Positions 37,515-49,521 of a stretch of DNA of 64,000 bases are shown here, one piece after another. The DNA is from Pleodorina starrii (taxonomy: Eukaryota > Chlorophyta > Chlorophyceae > Chlamydomonadales > Volvocaceae): the NCBI GenBank assembly GCA_030267565.1, contig BRXU01000034.1, positions 699,501 to 763,500 of the forward strand, read 5' to 3'. The notes beneath the pieces are model-generated. The model was not told the origin of the DNA. It was given only the letters and a program-made list of their open reading frames with translations, and searched no databases. Numbering within the stretch: the stretch's first letter is position 1; every line of letters starts with the position of its first letter. The position numbers and the translations under genes are program-made.

Positions 37515-38204
37515 GTACGGCAGAGCGTATAACGATTTGACACATCCAATTCCATGAGCCTCCTGGCTCGTCTGGGCCTTATGAGCTCTCGAGCTTGTAA
37601 TACAATACAGACACATCCAAGCGACCTCGCGAGGGCAGTAGCACTGAAGCTTATATGGAATTGGAATCTCTGTTGCGTGGGGGTGTTGGCCCTGTTCGTG
37701 GCTGCCTGGCTGGCTGGCTGCCCGGCGGAGTGACGACCAACCTTGATGGCTGGATACGCTATCGGGGCCCATTAATAGCCATTAATACTCGTAATAATAT
37801 ATTAGAAACTTAAAATCAATAGTGCATGTATCAGTATGAATGGCTGGCTGTCTGCCCGGCTGAGTGACGAGCAACCTTCGTGTCTGGATACGCTATCAAC
37901 GCTAATTAATAGCCTTTAAATACGCGTAATATTATACTAGAATCCTAAAAGCAATAGTGCATGTATCAGTATGAACGATGTTGGACTGGGTCTGTGGCAT
38001 GGTCCAAGCAGGTCCGAGGCTGCACTCGCTCCAACGCATCCGGAACTTCTGTTCATTACATATTATATCGTTGTCGTTAATTATAAATATTTACATGGCG
38101 GCGCTTCATCTTTCCGACATCCAAATAATTGCATAGCGAACATGTTCCCGCGACCACGCCAGCTAGCCGGTCTGCTAGCCGGTCCGACGGCCTTGACGCA
38201 TATT
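37515..38204 (+). repeat. Dispersed element family R, copy 2 (690 bp) with internal duplication
   Basis: Same ends as the copy at 34469-34951. It is longer for two reasons: an extra 60 bp near the left end (about 37547-37608) that is bounded by ACACATCCAA on both sides, and a near-tandem duplication of about 115 bp (37722-37840 against 37842-37975, each containing AATAGTGCATGTATCAGTATG). It starts only 20 bp right of the foldback element. Confidence 0.87.
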
Positions 38205-38742
38205 GGGCGTTGGGTGTGGTCGGCGTCGGTTCGCGCAATTCCAGCATCGATCAAGGCATGGCGGAACCCCGTGTCGATTAGTTATGCCTGTGGAGGGCTT
38301 TCCCGTCGGGCACTTACTAGTAAATTCGTTCCCCAAGCGGCAGGATAGGCACCCTAGCCGCAAGTAGTGGTATGGAGTTCAGCATTCGGCTGCTGGGCGG
38401 GCTATTGCCCTAAGGCCATGGGGGGCCGGGGGTGTTGCTGATGTTTCTGGATGGCTGCCGTGTGAGCCGCTGGCCATCAAATGCTGAAAGCTGTAGCACG
38501 GGGCCGCGAAACGGGGAGAAGCACATTCGCATGCTGTGGTACCTGCAATCCGTTGGAGATAGTACTTAAAATTGACCGATAGGAGTCTCGTGTATTACGA
38601 GCCGCGCCTAAAACGACCTAGAAGACCGCTGTGCGCCCAGCTATAGGGAACGGCGCGCGCGTGGTTGGTTGAATCTTGTGCGACTAGTTATCACAGCTGT
38701 ATACGGTTCGTTCAGGCGACAAGGCTGGGTTTGCAGGCGTTG

Positions 38743-38747
38743 TTACA
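38743..38747 (-). terminator. Candidate TGTAA polyadenylation signal, gene I
   Basis: TTACA on the plus strand, i.e. TGTAA on the minus strand, about 520 bp past the stop at 39267. Confidence 0.35.
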
Positions 38748-39266
38748 GTTATGGGCGCCAGGAGACGCATCGGCGGGGAAACGCTTCTTCCTACACGCCC
38801 CAGGAAAAAAAGGCAGGTGGCAGCCTCCTCAACCATATCGCCCACCGTACTGCCAATTTAGGCGTCGCGCATCCCTTCGCGTCCGTATAAATATTTATCT
38901 CCGCAGTATTAAAACCGGGGCATCGGTTATTAACGTTCTTCGAGGCCCGGCGCAGCCCACCATAGCCGTGTGGCCCGCGGTCATGACCAGTTCGTACCCG
39001 GGTAGCCGCGCAGCCCCAGAAACTTGCTCTCGCGAATACCACAGAATTACCCGCCAAAGCCAACAGTGCTGTTCGGAAAATCACGCGCCCAAAATGCCGC
39101 GGCGAAACAGTGCACAACATTCTTTCCCACATCTGCTTTTGTGTGAATACGCAATCGAGCTGCACGCCACGGCTGGGACTCGAGTGCCCACAATTTTATT
39201 TCACAACCCCAGCTGTGATTTTGATCGACAATTCAGTTATTCGGCGCGGTCAGATAAACGGTCTGT

Positions 39267-40523
39267 TTAACCGCCGGTTCCCGTTGGCACCGCCGAGCCT
39301 CCAATGCCCTGGCCCACGTTGCCGCCAGTGGTGGTGCCGAACACTGCGCCCTCGGTTGTTGTGGGCGCAACACTTGGCCCGGCGGTCGTGAGGGAGCCGG
39401 CCCCGGGAAGCCCGCTCGCTCCTGCGCCGGACGGGGAGATGGGGCAATGCCGGATGAGAACCCCGCGGTCAGATCACGTCAAGTTTCCTATATGTAAATC
39501 AGTGAATACATGAATACATGAAAAATGAATGAAATGCATCTTGTTGGCCCTGCAGACACAGGGCAGCCATCGGGTCGGCGCGTGTGCACGGCAATGGCCT
39601 GCCCTGGTGTGCGATTGGCGCAGTGCCCCGATACGCACGTCCCGCATTGAAAACTTACCGCCGAAGGGGGCCTGCGTAGTGGTGGAGCCCACACCGGCAC
39701 CGGCGCCAGGGGAGGGGGCCGCGCTGGGCTTAGGGGCAGGAGCCTTAGAAGGGGCGGGGGCCGGGGCCTTCTTCTCTTCCGGCTTCGTCTCCACGAGGAC
39801 GACAGTTCTGGTTGCGAACCTGTTTGTACGGCACATACGGGACGACGACATCCTCATTTGTCAACCTTCTTTGGGTTGCGCCAGGTATTGCTTTTCGTGC
39901 TTTTGTTCAAAACTTTTAATTGGGGATGATGCATGTGGCTGCCTCCAGATTCGCTTACAAGCGCGTCCCAGATCCGCTGCTGCGGCATGCGCAGTGCGGC
40001 AGCAACAGACCGCGTGTCTCTCACAACAGCACCAATGCAGTCACAGACACTGCGAATACAGCACCCGATGATGAAGCGCCAAGGGCCCTGGCGGTGACCC
40101 TCCATTGCCGCGCTCACCTTCCGTCGTACTTGACGGTATTGGAGCACGAGACGACACCCAGAGGGCACAGCGCCGGAAGCTTCAGTCCGAGGCCGGCGCT
40201 CAGGAAGCGGCGAGGCAGCGCGGCGGCCAGCGCGCGCCGGGCCCCACGACCCAACTGCGTGGCAAAGCCCACCGCTCCGCTAGCAAGCGGTCCGCCGACT
40301 GCATCCTCGCCTGCGTGTGGTATCCCGATATGGCGCAATTAGACGCGGTCGCGATAGAGGGCTCTGTCACGCATGCAGGGACGCCTGAAGTAGATACAGG
40401 GTCAGGTACAGGTCCGGTTGTGACCCGTGGGTCGGACCCACCTTCGGGTACTGCCCCGGCTATCGCCAGGAGGACCACCAGCGTCGCCGCAACCCAACCG
40501 AGCCACCAAGACCGCATACGCAT
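39267..40523 (-). CDS. Small secreted Pro/Ala/Thr-rich protein (5 exons)
   Basis: Not recognised as a known family. Spliced model (minus): 40523-40442, 40310-40118, 40049-39959, 39788-39659, 39421-39267; 651 nt, 216 aa, phases closing. The N-terminus (MRMRSWW, then LGWVAATLVVLLAIAGA) is a clear signal peptide; an upstream in-frame ATG at 40589 would add 22 residues and weaken it. The middle is Ala/Arg-rich with a few cysteines (CPLGVVSCSN, VCDCIG). The last two exons give a Pro/Ala/Lys segment (APAPAPSKAPAPKPSAAPSP) and a Gly/Thr-rich end (SVAPTTTEGAVFGTTTGG). Such Ser/Thr/Pro-rich tails are typical of hydroxyproline-rich wall or matrix proteins of green algae. Weakest points are the donor at 39958 and the acceptor GTGGAG at 39789. 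No paralogue in the window. Confidence 0.6.
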
Positions 40524-42270
40524 GGCTGCGACGAGTGCGCGCTTCGTCGCGGCGCACCGCAAATACTCCTCCTGGTCAGAGGAGACCACTGGATAAAATG
40601 TTCACCCGCCCACACACTACAGTTGGCTTCAACTTATGCTCAAAGGCTGGATGACTGATCGGACCTAAGCAGCTGATGCAAATGAACGGTTGCGACTGGG
40701 TTTTATTCTCAGGGGCTGGGGGGCCAGAGTGGGGCAACGGTCGACATGGGCCCATCACGAGGCTCCGGGTGCGTTGCTGTGACAGCCGGCTTTGACAGTC
40801 GAGTGCCTCCGGTGGAGATTGAGTTCTACGAACTGTCGGCCGCAACTGGATGGATATCCTAACACGTAGTAGCATGCGGCGTTCGTAGGCGGCCCGCAGC
40901 GATGCTTGGACGAGGCACTAACGAACGAAGGGGTCGTTCTGGGGAGTTAGACGCGGAGGGGTCCAAGTAATTACGTCGAGCGGTTAGTGTGTTGTTACGA
41001 GGCTGCATGTTGCAAATACGGTATTTCCTTGCAACGGTCGTGACTCTCATCATGTTGCCCGGCTGCGATTGCGGTCGCAGAGGGTCTCTGTGAATGTGCG
41101 AAACGGGCTTCTGAGCAGGGAGATACGGATATGCGTGAGAGATATCACACTTGGTTGAACAAGATGCAGTTAAGAGATTTCGTCGTGCGGAGACAGTATC
41201 AGGAAGGAACTAGGTTGCACGGCTCAGAGCCTCAAGACTGACTCGCTTGCAACGACTCGCCCATAACTTTTGGATTTGACCCAACCATTACCCGATCAAC
41301 GACCCGCTCGCCTGGCTGGTGATATGTGACAACTGGCGGTGCATTATAAATATCTGTGACGCTTGCTTGGCCAGGCCTTGTCAGCGGCAGTATGCAGTGG
41401 TCATCCATCCGCCATCAGCGGCGCGGCGCACCTTGAACATTACCAGATGTCTACATAGCGGGGCACGCCAGAGGTCCCGCCTGCACCACTTCCCTAGCTA
41501 GGCAACTAGGCTACATTGGCCCCGTAACTCCAGGCACCCCGCATATGTCCGCATTGCCATCAACAGCAGCCCGTCATCCTGCAATCTCGTCCGGGCCTAA
41601 AACATTGGCGCCTTGGAAGACGGACCCCACTTCAAACTGATCCTATCAGATGTCGGTTCAGGTACCGTTGTACCGCACATCGTCGACACGACACAGGGCT
41701 GACGGCGACTGCTGCCTGAATTGTCGCCGCCGTACCCTACAGTATAGGCTCCAAAATGCACACCATGCTCGTAACCGTGTACTCCTTTGTAATTGTGTGT
41801 GTGTGTCGTTGGGGAGAGGCACGGAACCTTCACCATGCGGAAGGAGCGTAATCCTATCCAGTGTGTTTCGTTCGTGCGCTGCCAGGTCCGGTCGAGCACT
41901 CCAAACGTCCGCCGCGCGTCCGATTTGCACGCCAGGTCCCACAGGGCCTACACCAGGTCCATCTCTTAATCGGTACGGCATCGCCTGCGCCCGCGTACGA
42001 CACCTTTCAAGCCCCTCGCTATCTTGCGCCATCTCAAGTGCCTGTCAATACATCGATGCACAACCACCACCATCACGGCATCATCACACACTCAGGGTTC
42101 CGAAAGAATGAAAATGTCCCACACAGCTTCACACACAGCTGCACATCGGGCCGACACCCACCTCCCACCACCCCCGAGAGCAGAACCGCAATGACTGCGC
42201 CAGGTCACGGTCGCGCCAGCCCGCCAGCCTGCCAGCCAGTGTCAGTGCCGATGTCCAACCTCTTCGTGGC
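40524..42270. other. Intergenic region between gene I and the JmjC gene
   Basis: About 1.75 kb holding the promoter of the small secreted gene (right of 40523) and the 3' end of the minus-strand oxygenase gene. A long plus-strand ORF at 41861-42868 is antisense to the last oxygenase exon and is a shadow. Nothing else is supported. Confidence 0.55.
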
Positions 42271-45200
42271 TCACTTGCCACCCTTCTTGGCCTTCTTGGC
42301 GGGCGGCGACCCACCAACCTTCTCCTTCGCCTCCTCCTTCGCCGCCGCTGCCTCCTTCGCCTTGCCCCCCTTGCCGCCCTTCTCCCCCTCCTTTGCCGCC
42401 TCCTTCACCTCCTCCTTCCCGCCCTTCTTCCCCTTCTTGCCACTCTCCACCTTCACCTCCTCCTTCTTGACCTCCTCCTTCGCCTCCTCCTTCGCCTTGC
42501 CCTTGCCCTTAGCCTTCCCCTTGGGCTCCGGCGACGGCTCCGCCACCACCTTGTCCGCAGGCACCGTCGACACAAAGCCGTATTCGTGGAGGATCAGGGC
42601 CAGACGCAGCTGCTCCTCGGGATCTCCACCGGGAACCTTGAGCTTCTTGACGGGCAGGGGTCGCTCCAGGGAGGAAGAGAGGACCTCCAGCAGCGCAGGC
42701 GCAAAGATAGCGGGGAAGATGGGACCCTGGGAAGGGGCGGGAGGGAAGAGGGGCATGCAGACACAAGCAAGAAGTGGGCGCGAGAGGAGGGGCGCGGGAG
42801 TGGAGGGCGAGAGGGAGAAGAGGGTAACAGCGGGGGGGGAGACCCGTGCAGGGAGAGAGGGGACGTGAGCGGTGCGGGCGCAGAGGGAGGCGCGGTCCCA
42901 ACAGGGAGGATGAGTCCTCCAGAGAGCAGAATGCGTGTTGAGCCGCAGGTTCAAAGACCCAGCAGGCGGCGAGCAAGCGCAGGTTAAAGGCTGTCTGCGC
43001 AGTTTTAAAGCACAAGATTTACCATGAGGTAGACCTTGCCAAAACACGCAAACCATGCCAAGCTGTACGTCTCGCCCCAGGGCCCCGAGCGAGACAGAGT
43101 CCAGCAACAGGGACAGGGACAGGGGGACAGAGGACGCGCAAAGATGCCTCCAACCCGCACCCACCTGCAACTCCTCCTCGTCCTCCTCGTCTTCCTCCTC
43201 CTCACTGTCGCTGTCGCCGCCGTCCTCCCCTTCGTCGTCGTCGTCGTCATCACCCTCGCCCTCCACATCCACCTCCATAATCTCCGGCTCGTCGCCACCC
43301 TCCTCCTCCTTCCCCTCCTCCTCATCCGCCTTCTTGCCGCCCTTCTTCCCCTTGGCCACCGGCTTCTCCTCCTCCGCCGCCTTCTTGTCGACCTTCTTGT
43401 CGTCCTTGGCCTCCTCCTCCTCCTCGTCCTCCTCCTCGCCCTCATCATCGCTGTCAGAGCCGTCACAGCCCGGAATGCCGCACATACCGTGCGCGTGGTC
43501 CTGGTCATGCTCTTCGTCGTCCTCCTCGTCCTCCTCGTCGTCTTTATCCGTAGAAATCATGTGCTTGAAGCGGCTGTTGCCCAGACACGTCACCAGCTTC
43601 ACCAGGGCGGTCTGTTGGCGGAGGGCATGTATTGGCGGGCAGGCAGTGTGGGGCTGGAACGTGGGGAGGGAACACTACAGGGGCTCTTTGACAAGGGTAA
43701 CGACCTTCTTTTCCGCGATAGTCATCTAGTCAATCACCCTAGTTACAGGCACCGAAAACGAATGCGTCTTTTTGAGGAGCTGCTGCCGCGCGAAAATAAT
43801 CGTCTTTTACACGAGCGCCAGCTACGCACCAATCCCCAAAGCAGAAGCAGCAGGCACTCGCGCAAGCGCTCGCACGAACGCGCAAGCGCTAGGCCCAGCA
43901 CTCATAGCACTCAAACTCGCACAAATGGGTTCCGACCCACTCTCTTCCGAGGTTCGCTGCCGTCCCAAACCGTGGGATGCTTTGGGCTCATCACATCACA
44001 TCCCATGAAGCGACTCCCGCTTCGGCACTCTGCGCCCGTCTCCCCCATCCTCCCCACCAGTAGGCCCCCCCACTCACCTTCTTGTCGCCCTCCTCCTCCT
44101 CGTCGTCCTCCTCGTCCTCCTCCTCGTCGTCGCTCATGCCTCCCTCGGGCGCCTCGAACGGCACCAATCGGAACAGGTTCTTGCCGCGACAGGCGATGGC
44201 GTCATCCAGGGTGGGCTCCTCGCCCTGGTCCGGCACTTGGCAGGGGTGCGGCGGAATGCGGCTGCAAGCGATAGGGCGGGAGGGGCGGGAGCGGGGGGTT
44301 GAGCGGGAGCACACAGCGGGAGCGGGGGTTTGAGCGGGAGCACACAGCGGGCGGGAAGGCTGAAATGCGAGCAGCGGGAGGGCGATGAAGATGGGAGAAA
44401 CCTCAACTTTGGGACCGCATCCCATCCCACCTCATCCACCATCACACCCCGCACACCCGGTCACTGGACACACACCCTGCAATCCCGTACCCCCCCCCCT
44501 GCAGCCGCCTCCCAAACAAGTCGCCGACTCACTGCAGCAAAAAGTCCAGCGACAAGTCGTCCACCGCTGACGTCAGCAGCTCCACCGGGGCCTTATCGAG
44601 CTGGTCAGCAAGAGCGCGCAGACCGGAAGCCAGCGAGGCGGCGTCAGGGCGCGCGGCCGCGGCCGCGGCGGCGGCGTCCGTAGCCTGCAGCTCCGCCTGT
44701 GACTCATCGGGGCGGGGGCGATTGGCAGACGGAGCGGGGCGGGGAGGCGCGAACTGAGCGAGTGTGCGTGGTGCGGTGGGGCTGGGTGATAGTCCACAAT
44801 CCAATGCGTACAGTTGAGCCCATGGAGCAGCATCGATTGCGCAATCAAGAGAGCAACACGCAACATCCCGCAAGAGTAACCCAACATCAGCTCCTCTGCC
44901 CCTCAGCCCCTCAGCCCCCCTCAGCCCCCACCGATGCGCCGCCCCTCACCTGGAAGCCGTGTTTGAAGACGAAGCCCAACGGCAGCCCCTTCCGCAGCTC
45001 CAGCGGCAGGGCGCACGCGGGCGACCCCCCCTGGGACGCGGAAGCCGTCTGCAGACCCAAACAAACAAAACAGCGGACCAGTCAGTGCGGACCAGCGACA
45101 GGATGGTGAGCGGATAGAGCGCGGCGGAGGGCGAAGAGGTAAGGCATAGATAAGGCCCTCCGGTTGCAGGGACGGAAAGAAATCTTCACGACAGCGCGCT

Positions 45201-48200
45201 CCAGCCTTGGCGTTTAGGACGACTTAAAAAAGTCGCGAGCGACCCCCGACGCCTCCAAACGCCCCGGAGCGGTCTGTCTTTCCTGCCACCTTACTCGGCA
45301 GCTGCCACGTCCCTCGTTCCCTCCCTCCCTCCCTCCCTCCCTCCCCCTGCTCCCCTCCCCCCAGCGCACCTTGATGAGCTGTCCCGCGAGGCTCCCCCAG
45401 GTCCACTGCTGGAAGGTCGAGATGGTCAGGTGGCACGAACCCTCCTCCTGCGCACACCGCAGAAGGTCAATAGGGGGATGCGATACGCCGCGAGAGGTGG
45501 GGGAGGGGAGAGGTGGGGGCGAGATGTGGGGAAGGTGAGAGGGATGGACGAGGACACAAGGGGGGACATCGGCAAAGGCAGAGGCAGCAACGGGTCCGGG
45601 CACATCATACGTTTGGTGGGGCCGCCCGTCCGAATGGCACTGTGCGGAAGATGACAAGCGCCGCTCCGCTTCTTCGCAGCCAGAGTGAGCAGAGTGAGAA
45701 AATGAATGCCCCCTTCCCACCTGCTTCCCAGAAGAGGCAGAGCAAATGGATCGTTGGGCCGTTGCAACCCATCACGTCCGCTTTCTCCTGCCCTGCACAG
45801 TGCCCACGTTCCTCTCCCCGATCTCCGTTTCCAGCGCCTTTCCGCGCCCAGCCTTCCCGCGCCCAGCCCTCCCCTCCCACGCACATGCACATACCCACGA
45901 ACACACGCACCTGCGCCTCCGCCTGGTGCACAGTGCCGCGGGGGATGTAGAGCACGTCCCCGGGCTTCATCATCACCTCGAGGAGTGGCTCACCCAGCCC
46001 CTCCTGAAGGGTGTGAACCGGGGTGGATGTCGGGAATGTCGGGAGTTGAGAGTTGGGAGTTGGGAGTCGAGAGAGTGAAACGCAGTCCGCCGGAAGTGGG
46101 GCAGCCCACCGGCCGGGCCGCAAAGCGGGGCGCAGTGAGGCGGCGATATTTGCGCTAAACGCACTCGCGCTTCACGAGCGCTGCTTGGCGTGCAAGGGGT
46201 GCGCTTGGGCCTCACGCTACAAGGCAGCACCAAACCCAAATCCCAAACACCCCTCACAAATCCCAACCCAAAAAGCAACCGGTGACACGCACCTGCGGCA
46301 GGTCTCCCGAGCACTTGCTGGGCAGCTCAAACCCGTCGACGGGCTTGTACAGCCGCCACTGCTTAGAACCTGTACATCGAGGATTGTCAAGAGGGGGATA
46401 CAGGGGGCGAGGGGGTGAGCCGCGCACCAGCAATGGCGCCTGCAAATCAGCACCACGAGCCAGCCAGTTCGGTACTGCAGCCCCCCCTCCCCCCGGGTAT
46501 CAACACCGGATTGGTTGGTAGCAGTGCCGGGTCCCGGGAGGCGGCAGCGAGCCCACACGCCCACGCACCCACCGACCCATGGGTCCGGCCTCCTTCCGCA
46601 GTCCCTCACCCTCACCCTCACCCTGGGTCTGACAAACGAAGAGCTCCACATCGTCGTGGTGGGGCGCCAGGCCCTGCCCATTCTTGGGTGTGATGTAGGC
46701 GTTACAGCCCACCAGGCAGCCCACCTGAGTCTCCAGAGCAGCCACCAGCCGCCACAGTCCGTTGATGAAGCGCTGCGGCTGGTGCAGCTGCAGAGTAGCG
46801 CCCGCCGACTCGTGGAGGGACCGGAGGGTGTCGCTGTCGGCAAACTGCACACGAGGGGACAAGGTGAGGGGGGCAGTTACTCATTGGGCGGATGCGTGGG
46901 TGTGAAGGGGATGGGTGGATGGGTGTCAGCAAACGACAAGTTTCTCAGAGGAAATAGAAAAGTTCGGCAAATTATAAGTTTCGGTTTCAGAGGAATTGTG
47001 CCTTTGATATCGCTGTCAACACACGCTGCAAACACACACGCATGTGGCGCGTCGTGGCGCTGGGGAAGCAAACAGACTCACGTCGCCGGAAATGGTCTCC
47101 CGCTTTCCGTCGATGTACCTCATCGCCACCACGTCCCTCCCGAACATGAGCGGACCGATCTCCCGACACATCTGGTCATTGACGTCTGCGTGGGGATCAA
47201 GGGGTGTGGCGAGAGGGATCAAGGAGTGTGATCATTGGGATCAAGGGTTGTGATAATTGGGATCAAGGGGTGTGATCCATGGGATGAAGGAATGTGGTGA
47301 GGGGGAGCTGAGGGAAGCAAGGACGTGGACATAGCGCCTGAGCTTGAGAATGCCGATGGTCCAGGAGGGCGACCACGTACGACCACGGCGAAGTGCCAAT
47401 GGTTTTTTTTTATCAAGGCCACAGAGCCCCGGTTTTCGCGGCAGGTAGCGCCCCCCGCCTAGTCCGGCGGGCGCTGTCCGGTGGTCCCCTAGGGTCCCCG
47501 GTGCAAGCCCAGCAGCTGAAGTACTGTGTGCTGTGTGCGCTCACCATCCTCGAGCGACAGCGCATCGCCTTTGGGGCCCGGGTCCTGGTCCATGAGAAGC
47601 AGGACCCCGGCCTCCAGCGCATCGGAGGTGCGGGCCAGCTCATCGAAGTTGAAGAGACCGTCGAAAAAGCCCTTCCGCTCCTCGTCAGCGGGAATATGAA
47701 GGGGCTTCTTCTCCCAGAACTCCGACGAGAATTTCGACAGGTCCTGCGGGACGAAGCGGAGGCCATGGCAGACACGGTGCGCAAATGGCGGGAAGCAGAC
47801 ATCAATTACAATTGAATATCGTATTTGCCGCTGCATATATATGCATCCGAAACTCCGTAAGGTTCGCATTAGGGTCCTAAATGCAAGCTCTGTTACCTCA
47901 AGGATCTATCGGCCAAACGAACGAAACCAGAACTTAAAGCATTACCGCTGAAGAACGGAGACAAAAGCGACATATATAACTTAGTCCCAATGCTTGCTGC
48001 TAATGACATGCATCCGTCTCGGTCAGGTGTCGGAAATGGCGGCGTTTAACCCGCACGAACCGTGGGCGCAATCAAAAACTGAAGAGGGTTGATGTCTATT
48101 GGGCCAGGGGCAAACTCCTCCTCCTGCTCCTCCTGCTCCTCTTGCTCCTGAGCCTCCGCCGCCTCCGACTCCTTGGCCGGTGCCGGCTCCCCGCCCGAAA

Positions 48201-48216
48201 GCTTCCTCTTCGTCAT
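42271..48216 (-). CDS. NO66: JmjC-domain ribosomal oxygenase, NO66/MINA type (12 exons)
   Basis: Known family role: Fe(II)/2-oxoglutarate-dependent histidyl hydroxylase of ribosomal proteins (also reported as a histone demethylase), nuclear/nucleolar. Spliced model (minus): 48216-48061, 47743-47545, 47185-47082, 46844-46622, 46369-46293, 46003-45911, 45447-45370, 45048-44950, 44696-44533, 44261-44078, 43611-43165, 42726-42271; 2,280 nt, 759 aa. The family start signature INPLQFLIAP ... FWEKKPLHI is present. JmjC core: metal ligands H215-x-D217 in PHHDDVELF and H279 in PRGTVHQAE; KQWRLYKP and HLTISTFQQWTWG also fit. The C-terminal winged-helix region is interrupted by a very acidic insert (about residues 440-608), and the tail is Lys/Ala/Glu-rich. 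It is longer than typical members because of insert and tail. Catalytic residues appear intact, so activity is likely. Confidence 0.9.
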
Positions 48217-49521
48217 TGTCACGAATTATTTCGAGTCTTTTGAACGTGTTACACAGTGTACCACAAGACTGGTCAATTCTACTTCAAATAGCCAACTTCC
48301 GTTTTTGCCGCACGGGTTCCGGAGCGGGCAAAGCGGGCGCCCACACAATTGCACACAAAAGTGGCGAATTCCACCATCACACGTAGCTACAATCCATGGT
48401 ATATGAAAATTTATTCTAAGCACAACAATTTTGTTCGACTGTCGCGCTTCTGAGTATTACGAGTAAAATTTGCAACATCTCGGCGGGATTTTGGTGCAGG
48501 CTCCTGGCAAGCAAGCGCGACATCGACTTGCACCGTCCGGGATAACATGCGACTGTCCCAAAACTCAGCCATATACGGCCCGGGCTGCTATACGTTGCAG
48601 CCTGCGCTTACAGGCACGATTGTCCCCGCCCCTCCACGATTGTCCCCGCCCAAGCCCCAGCACGCCGCCGCGTTTCCCCAGGCGCCGCACGTTCGGACAT
48701 CCGTATTTTCGGACATCCGTATTTTTACGACAACCACAAATTTCACAACAATAAACATACACTTTATTGAGTTGATTATTGCAGCCGTGCCGCACCTACA
48801 GCGGGTCGCGGGCCAAAGACCGCTCTGCGAGCCGCGCCACCGTACACGACCCACTTGTACACAAACGACCAACGTCTTATTCTCTTCCTTTACGTCTTAT
48901 TCTCTTCCATCTATCCTACGCGGCTGCGCCACGGCATCAGTACGCACTGTTCGCATAGCAGAAGTATGTGGCCCCCCCACACGACCACTACTGCCGCTCT
49001 TGAGACCCCATAGCATCACCATCGTGCCACAACTCCGAAGACTCGTGCCTTGAAAGAGCAGGTTGCGTATCAGCTTGGGTCCAGCCCAAACATATCATGT
49101 ACTTGGAGCCTGTACTTGGTCAGTTAGCCTTCAGTCCATCAGCTCCCAGCCACCAGCCGTCATCGGCGGAACGCTGCCACAAACACACAATCACACACAC
49201 AAGCCATTGCCCACCGCCCTGACTAACACCTTTGCTGCTGCTGCTAGCGCTGCTCCGTTCTCCCCCTCTCTCCTTCCGATCATAAGCCCTCCCAACACAC
49301 TCCCAGCCCTCGTGGCACCCTCAGTTCAGTTTTCTTCACGCCGCCGCATCGCCCAGCGGTCCGGGTACCGGGCGAATCCTGAAACCCCAGCCGCCAGACG
49401 CCCCAGACGTCACAGGCGCCACAGGCGCGCCGTTCGAGAAGCCACCACCGACCGTAAACACTGCACACGTGTACCATACTTTGGCACACCCACCACGGCC
49501 GTCCCCTCCAACCGCCGGCGT
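48217..49521. other. Intergenic region: promoter of JmjC gene and 3' region of gene F
   Basis: About 1.3 kb. The left part lies upstream of the oxygenase start. A TTACA at 48608-48612 (TGTAA on the minus strand) may end the transcript of the gene whose stop is at 49522. Short tandem duplications occur: CGGACATCCGTATTTT twice (about 48693-48727) and TACGTCTTATTCTCTTCC twice (about 48872-48909). No exon is recognised. Confidence 0.5.

Larger units (their letters stand above)
33380..39266. other. Repeat-rich intergenic region between genes D and I
   Basis: About 5.9 kb without a supported gene. It contains the dispersed elements at 34469 and 37515, G-run blocks, a tRNA-like promoter and a foldback element (all listed separately). 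ORFs of 178 and 201 codons (35263-35799, 38665-39270) show no codon pattern, splice context or family resemblance and are treated as chance. A TGTAA at 34371-34375 could end the gene whose stop is at 33379. Confidence 0.6.

Noticed and set aside
38665..39270. 201-codon plus-strand ORF
   Set aside because: Irregular composition, no domain, overlaps transposon-like DNA, and its end overlaps the last exon of the better supported minus-strand gene I.
41861..42868. 335-codon plus-strand ORF
   Set aside because: It is antisense to the last exon of the JmjC gene, whose Lys/Glu-rich frame, splice sites and family match are clear.
43036..44274. 412-codon plus-strand ORF rich in Leu/Val/Ser
   Set aside because: Mirror of the acidic GAG/GAC codons of the oxygenase exons on the other strand.
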